A DNA stretch of 12,146 nucleotides from an uncultured Candidatus Altimarinota bacterium (GTDB lineage Bacteria; Patescibacteriota; Gracilibacteria; BD1-5; UBA6164). The notes under the pieces were generated by a model that was not told the origin of the DNA, made no database searches, and saw only the letters and a program-made list of their open reading frames with translations. The position numbers were made by a program, and so were the translations under genes. Where the stretch lies: contig CALDZW010000160.1 in the NCBI GenBank assembly GCA_937944175.1, forward strand, positions 1 to 12,146, given 5' to 3'. How positions within the stretch are numbered: position 1 is the first letter of the stretch; each line of letters opens with the position of its first letter. This document shows positions 7,644-12,146 of this stretch, one piece after another.

Positions 7644-8660
7644 TTAAGGAGTGGTAATATTAGTTCATTGGAGAAGTCAGAAGGTTAGTATTAAGTAATT
7701 CATGACTAATACTAATATTCAGATAAAAATATACAAAATAGCTTTTTTCGCTTTTTTCAATTTTTCTTCTTCTCAGTTTGAAGTCATAACTTGAGCTCAT
7801 ACATAAATAATCATTATGACTACAATGATTGCCACAAAACCGTTAAGCCAATTAATGACTGTAAATATTAGAGCTGCAACTCAGCTTAAATCACCTGTAC
7901 ATGAACCTGACTTATTCTGAGCAATTACTTCATACTCACATGCAGTTTTTCCATAAAAACTTTTAACTAATACATCTGAAATTTTTATTATTATAAAACC
8001 AAGTATTCAGTAAAAAATAGTCATTTTTGCACTTTTAGCTTTTTCTTCCTCTCAGTTTGATGTAATTAGTCTATAGAATGCATAAATACAAATAGCTATA
8101 AAGAATAGGCTTGCAAGAGTAGAAAGGAGATTCACAAGAGGGTATACAATCATTTCTACAAAATTTATTGCAGTCTCTCAATTTACGTCTTGATCAAATA
8201 AGCTTACTGTCAATGAAAACGCTAGCTGCATTATTATAAGTCCTACTGTAATCCAAAGAATTCATTTTTTGAATTTTCAGATCGCTTCTTCTGAGTTACC
8301 TGCTAATAATAGTCGGAGAGTTATTACTAAGAAGTAAATAAATGCTATTGAGAAAAAGATGTTTTTGAGGTCTTTTGCAATTCTTGCCAAAAATATAGCA
8401 ATCTGTCTAGCTCAAGATTTCTCTGATTTAATAAACTTAGGTGTCTCTTCTGCAAATTTTTCAAGTTTTTCATTATCTCTTCACTTATCATCTGCTGAAG
8501 GATCTGTAAAGTTTTTAGTATTAAGATTGTCTAATCATCAGTTAAGAGTATCAATATATTCTCACTCAGCATATGTATAATTTGTAGAGTACACAGAAAA
8601 AACTGATATACCTATTATAAGGATTGCTAGTATTCTGATTATGTACGCTATAATTTTCAT
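7644..8660 (-). CDS. Polytopic T4SS membrane protein with three pilin-like hairpin modules
   Basis: A 338-residue membrane protein, architecturally a sister of the 306-residue neighbour. It has a signal-like N-terminus (ending near NYTYA|EGEY, residue 31), a charged Asp/Glu/Lys-rich segment (about 32-83), then three helix-loop-helix modules. The loops are LAGNSEEAIGKFKK (119-132), SNGEEEKAKSAK (201-212) and SNGEEEKLKKAKK (294-306). Modules 2 and 3 share near-identical DNA around the loop (the TCAGTTTGA stretches near 7775 and 8055), pointing to relatively recent internal duplication. The segment between modules 2 and 3 carries a Cys pair (Cys241, Cys254), possibly an external disulfide loop. 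The glycine of SNGEEE is TGA-coded in both copies. It starts 26 bases after the ATPase gene ends. Likely an inner-membrane channel or poly-pilin component; family membership is inferred. Confidence 0.85.
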
Positions 8661-8686
8661 AATAGTATAGAATTATATAATTGTTT

Positions 8687-11566
8687 TTATTCAGGCATAA
8701 TACCAAGGCGAGCTTCAATTTCCATATCAACATATTTTTTCTTTCTTCAGAATTTTCTTCTTGAATATTCTTTAATAACTCATGCAATCTGTCTACTTTG
8801 GTAGGTATTATCCCGGATTGTTTTTATATCAAATGGACGACTAGAAGAATTATCAATATTAAGTTTCACATAGGTAGTAAAATTAGCAATTCAGATAATA
8901 TCTTGTTGGGATAAAACAGGTGCGTATTCCTTTTCCATATATTCAGCATCTTCAGCACCTACTTTAAAAGATTGAATTGTTCAGGCATTACCAAATACTG
9001 CTTCTTTAATAGATGGTTTATCTCATTTTTTTGCTCCACTTCATCAAATCTGAGCTATAAATTGGTGAGCCATAATTAGAGCAAGATGGTATTTTCTTGC
9101 CTCAGAGAGGATTTCTCAAAATGTCTCAGTTGCAAAATTTTGAAACTCATCAACATACATATAAAAATCTTTTCTCTCTTCTTCAGGCATATCAGCACGA
9201 CTCATAGCTGCCATATTAACTTTTGATACAAATATTAATCAAAGCAATTGAGCATTAAGTGATCAAATTTTTCACTTAGATAAGTTAACTAGTAGACATC
9301 TCTGGTTGTCCATTATTTCTCTTACATTAAATGCTGATTTTGGTTGCCCAATAATATTTCTAATAGTTGTATTAGTAATAAATGGTCAGAACTTAGAAGA
9401 GAAATATGGGATCATTTCTTGTTTCTCTCTATCTCAAGTATTAGCATATTCATGATCCCAGAAAGCCTTTACCACAGGATTTTTTATTCTTGAAGTTTTG
9501 TATTTCATGAAGGCATCATCTACAAAAAGACGTGGTACATCAATAATAGTTCCTCAATCTTCTTTATCTTCCATGAGAGTTAGACATCCATTTCTAAAGT
9601 AGTGTTGGATTCTTGGACCAAATATCTCATCACCAAATATTTTAATAAATATTTCAGTTGCATCCATTGCAGCTCTATCCATTTCTCTTTTTTGAGCATC
9701 TGGATCTTTCGATATGATTTCAAGCATGTTAAGCCCCATTGGTCTTTGGTCATCTGCAGGATCAAAAACTACAATATCTTTTGCTCTAGATTTTGGAGCA
9801 AAGCTGAGTACATCCTCAACAAGGTCACCATGTGGATCAACAATACATATACCATCTCAATTCCGCAGATCTTGACGAGCAAGATATCCAATATAGACAG
9901 ACTTACCTCACCCAGACTTCCCTATTACATAGTGATGACGTGAACGATCTTTTCTACTAAAGTAGACGGGAGTTTTTTTATTTCTATATTCATTCCAACC
10001 AAGAACTACTCATTCTTTGTATACAGGAAATCATCATAAGTGTCTGTGTACTTTTTTGGTTTCAAAGACATCATTTCAATCTTTGTCTACTCATGTTTTT
10101 ACTTTTTCTTCTAAAATAGTCTTTTCTTTTGGAACTTTTAGGTTATGAGGAGGAGGTAATTTTTTATATTCAAGCCAATTAATTAAAGGAGATTTATTGT
10201 AATTTACATCAGGAAAGTGATACATAGTTGACACTTCATCAGTAGAAAAATATGAAATATTTTGAAAAAATCCAACAAGTTTATGTTTAAATGCAAAGTG
10301 TCTTATTGGTGTAAAAATAAATGGGAAGGCATCTTCTAATACTTGAGGATTATCAAGAGAATTATTGTATTCATCTGTAAATATTGAAGCAGCAGCAACT
10401 ACTGCATGAACTGAGTTCTCACAATTATGATATTTAGGTGAGCTTACAATAACTCTGATTGATGTCTCGAAAGCAGGTTGAGCAGCTGCTTCTCACATAA
10501 GTTTTTGTGATTCAGTTTCAGCTTGATTAAATATTTTGTAAGAATCTCATCCTCCACCAGCACCAGGTGCATTAGATGATTTGACCATTGCATCTGCTCA
10601 TTGAAACAGAGCTACGATTGGATTAAAAAGTAATCCAAAAGGTGCCCAGAGAAACCTCAAAGGGTTTTTCCTATCTTTTTTATACTTTCATTTAGCAACA
10701 AGTCATGCAGCATGTTTAGCTTTTTTATTCCAACTTGATCCTTCTGGCTTAATTACTACTTGGTAGACAGCGGTATCTGTTTTATCAAGTCATCAAAATA
10801 CATTAACAAAATTGTTGATTGGATCATCTTCTAAATATTTAAATGTTTTTATAGGGTAGACATCATCATGTTCTTTTCATAGAGAAGCGGCTCTCATTTT
10901 ATATCCCTTTTGTTTGAGATTTACATAATCTTTTTGATCCTTGAGAACAACTATTTCTGCACTATTATAGAGTGATGTGATATGTTGAGAGACAAGTCCT
11001 ACATAATTGTCATATGTAACAACAAAGAATGTAACTTTTCATTTGTCATAGACAAGCTCCAATGAAATTTTACTATGTCCAAATATCCCATTGAGCATAG
11101 TGTCTTTGAGTCATGCTTCAGCAAGTTTATGAATAGCCTTATAAAACATAGACATGATTCAAGCCTTTTCTTTAAAATCTTTTTTTGTTTCTTTTTCTTT
11201 ATCAAGTTTGGAATCTGCCCTTGGAAGGGTGATTTTCAAATAACGCAAATGTTTTGAGTAATAAATTTCAAACATCAAACGCAGCAGTTTCCATATAATA
11301 AACAAAAAAACAAATGCAATGAATCCAATAATTAACCAAATGATAATGGTTTGAGCCATATCCCAAAAACCACTAAACCATCCACCAGAATCTGAACTAG
11401 AAGGTTCTCTTGAAAAATTTTTACTAGTAATTGAACCACTTCTTGGTTCAACATTAGCAGCTGATTTTAGCTCTACCTCTCTATTTGTTGTCAGACGAGC
11501 AGAAACTTCTCAGATTTGTATCATAAATCCGATAATTCCCCCTACTATGTAAGCCAATATTTTCAT
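8687..11566 (-). CDS. TraG/VirD4-like type IV secretion ATPase (coupling-protein type), membrane-anchored
   Basis: A 959-residue P-loop ATPase. The N-terminus holds a signal-like hydrophobic stretch (1-23) and, after a Ser-rich segment, a strong transmembrane helix (about 72-98) followed by a Lys/Glu-rich juxtamembrane region. A CPR-type N-terminal domain of about 400 residues follows that I cannot assign further; it includes a Gly-rich patch (APGAGGGGDSY). The motor domain has Walker A YVIGKSGGGKS (Lys555-Ser556; Gly553 is TGA-coded), IVDPHGDLVEDVL just after it, and Walker B FYMYVDEFQNF (Asp806-Glu807), then ARKYHLALIMAHQ and a basic C-terminus. This order matches VirD4/TraG-type ATPases that bring substrate to the secretion channel. 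It is first in the operon with the three pilin-module proteins. AGG sits only two bases before the ATG. No relaxase or VirB4 is visible nearby, so the substrate is unknown. Confidence 0.92.
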
Positions 11567-11695
11567 TACCTAATATTTTCTAAAAATAAATCTTACCTCA
11601 ATGGTATCATATTAATTTTCAGAATTCAAAATAATGAACTTGACTAATATATATATATAGTTAAAGTGTATTTATTAATCTTTAAAATATGTTAC
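11567..11695. promoter_or_regulatory. Divergent promoter region between the secretion operon and the acidic-protein gene
   Basis: This 129-base gap must drive both the leftward secretion operon and the rightward small gene. On the minus strand TATGAT (11606-11611) is a possible -10 placed about 40 bases before the ATPase start. On the plus strand TTGACT (11640-11645) resembles a -35, but the following alternating AT run (11646-11659) gives no well-spaced -10. The assignments are weak; the divergent layout itself is certain. Confidence 0.4.
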
Positions 11696-11953
11696 ATGTT
11701 TGCAAAATTTAAGACCTTATCATCTGATCAATGTGATCAATTAGAAGTTGCTCAAGAAGACATATTAGAGTGAATTGAATTAGCAGATCCAGATGAACAA
11801 GTAATAGATAATATAAAACAGGCTTGTCATTCTGTAGGTCTAGACCCAGATGATACTGCTATATTGCATGGAGTTGCTATTTGAGTATCAGATAAAACTC
11901 CAATTGATCTTTCATCTGTATTTGAAGCAATTGAAATAGACGCTTCTAAGTAA
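11696..11953 (+). CDS. Small acidic protein of unknown function
   Basis: An 85-residue protein that I do not recognise. It is strongly acidic, with 19 Asp/Glu against 5 Lys and no Arg, has no signal peptide or membrane helix, and contains two cysteines (Cys13, Cys44). Two in-frame TGA codons encode glycine (in ILEGIEL and AIGVSDK). Repeated D-P-D motifs (ADPDEQV, LDPDDTA) and amphipathic stretches suggest a small helical domain. The start at 11696 is preferred over an overlapping ATG at 11689, whose frame closes after seven codons. The gene is divergent from the secretion operon and shares its intergenic region, so a link in regulation is possible but unproven. A strong terminator follows, making it monocistronic. 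Confidence 0.75.
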
Positions 11954-11983
11954 CTAATCAGTGCATATTTCTCTTTTGAATGA

Positions 11984-12016
11984 AAACTATTTCCAAATTA
12001 TGGAGATAGTTTTTTT
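11984..12016 (+). terminator. Rho-independent terminator after the acidic-protein gene
   Basis: An 11-bp stem (arms 11984-11994 and 12002-12012, with one G-T wobble) encloses a 7-base loop and runs into seven T residues. It starts 30 bases after the stop codon. Confidence 0.9.
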
Positions 12017-12060
12017 GACAACACTAGCATTAAAAATACAATGTAAGTATATGTTTACAT
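12015..12060 (+). promoter_or_regulatory. Promoter with overlapping palindromic operator ahead of the antitoxin-like gene
   Basis: A perfect -35 TTGACA (12015-12020) is followed after 16 bases by TACAAT (12037-12042, five of six -10 bases); the -35 begins in the T tract of the preceding terminator. A 20-base imperfect palindrome at 12041-12060 (outer arms ATGTAA and TTACAT, symmetric ATAT centre) covers the end of the -10 and the expected start site. That is where a self-repressing ribbon-helix-helix antitoxin would bind. A TATAAT at 12062-12067 could serve a second start that would be almost leaderless. Confidence 0.6.
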
Positions 12061-12075
12061 ATATAATATAATAAT

Positions 12076-12146
12076 ATGGATTCTACAACTACGGTTCCAC
12101 TTTCTATCCGCATTGACTCAAAGGTCAAACAGATGCTTGATGAAGT
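12076..12146 (+). CDS. Probable RelB/DinJ-type ribbon-helix-helix antitoxin, 5' end only
   Basis: Only the first 23 codons are in the window. They encode a short polar start, then VPLSIRIDSKVKQMLDE: a beta-strand with alternating residues and the beginning of an amphipathic helix. This is the pattern of RelB/DinJ antitoxins, in which the strand contacts DNA as part of a ribbon-helix-helix dimer. Such proteins repress their own operon and neutralise a RelE/YafQ-type mRNA-cleaving toxin usually encoded directly downstream, here outside the window. The palindrome over the promoter fits autoregulation. A free-standing RHH regulator is the main alternative. Confidence 0.6.
   Translation, partial: MDSTTTVPLSIRIDSKVKQMLDE

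Noticed and set aside
7414..7647. A 77-codon plus-strand open frame
   Set aside because: It is the complement of the signal peptide and first helices of the 306-aa membrane protein; composition reflects the opposite strand.
8566..8787. A 73-codon minus-strand frame between the ATPase and 338-aa genes
   Set aside because: It is a different frame from the real ATPase C-terminus, which ends at 8687 in a basic tail; the alternative has no supporting similarity.
9602..9943. A 113-codon plus-strand open frame, the longest standard-code frame in the window
   Set aside because: It is antisense to the Walker A region of the ATPase, where the opposite strand encodes a clear P-loop and DPHGD motif.
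11646..11659. Alternating AT run suggestive of a microsatellite or origin-like unwinding element
   Set aside because: It is only about 14 bases in an AT-rich intergenic gap, with no DnaA boxes or iterons seen nearby.
1..12146. Pseudogenisation, given the many TGA codons
   Set aside because: TGA codons fall on conserved glycines, frames are otherwise intact from start to TAA/TAG, and lengths match the families, so recoding rather than decay explains them.

Overview
The window comes from a very AT-rich bacterium that reads UGA as glycine (genetic code 25), which points to the Candidate Phyla Radiation lineages Absconditabacteria (SR1) or Gracilibacteria (BD1-5). In-frame TGA codons occur in essentially every gene. 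They fall on invariant glycines: the amidase signature of GatA, GFRGEAL and CPHGRP of MutL, and the P-loop of the secretion ATPase. All real genes end in TAA or TAG. Under the standard code the window breaks into short meaningless ORFs; under code 25 it is densely packed with 14 genes.

Layout. (1) 1-1833, minus strand: ribosomal protein L19 (rplS), a terminator, then gatA, which runs off the left edge. (2) 2021-4334, plus strand: a run of small proteins. These are a thioredoxin-like protein without cysteines at the active site, a single-span membrane protein, a terminator, a histidine-cluster membrane-anchored protein, and two tandem paralogous envelope thioredoxin-like proteins (CPHC and CSHC), closed by a terminator. 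(3) 4402-6249, plus strand: full-length mutL with the C-terminal endonuclease motifs. (4) 6250-11566, minus strand: a four-gene operon for a type IV secretion-like machine. It encodes a 959-residue TraG/VirD4-like ATPase, two polytopic membrane proteins each built from three pilin-like transmembrane hairpins, and a single-hairpin VirB2-like pilin. Its last stop codon abuts the mutL stop codon. (5) 11696-12146, plus strand: a small acidic orphan protein diverging from the operon, a terminator, and the start of a probable RelB/DinJ-type antitoxin behind a promoter with an overlapping palindrome.

How the genes fit together. rplS, gatA and mutL are housekeeping genes (translation, tRNA-dependent amidation, mismatch repair). 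The small-protein cluster looks like envelope thiol or metal chemistry. The secretion operon is the most distinctive part: one module, a transmembrane helix, a short charged loop resembling SNGEEEK-KKAK and a second helix, occurs once in the pilin and three times in each of the two larger proteins. No VirB4 homologue or relaxase is visible in the window, so the machine is either encoded at several loci or is a host-contact or DNA-uptake apparatus rather than a complete conjugation system.

Genes are packed tightly. At three boundaries a plausible promoter overlaps or directly adjoins the terminator of the upstream transcript. No tRNA, rRNA, CRISPR array, insertion sequence or attachment site was recognised, and no gene-free stretch exceeds 300 bases.
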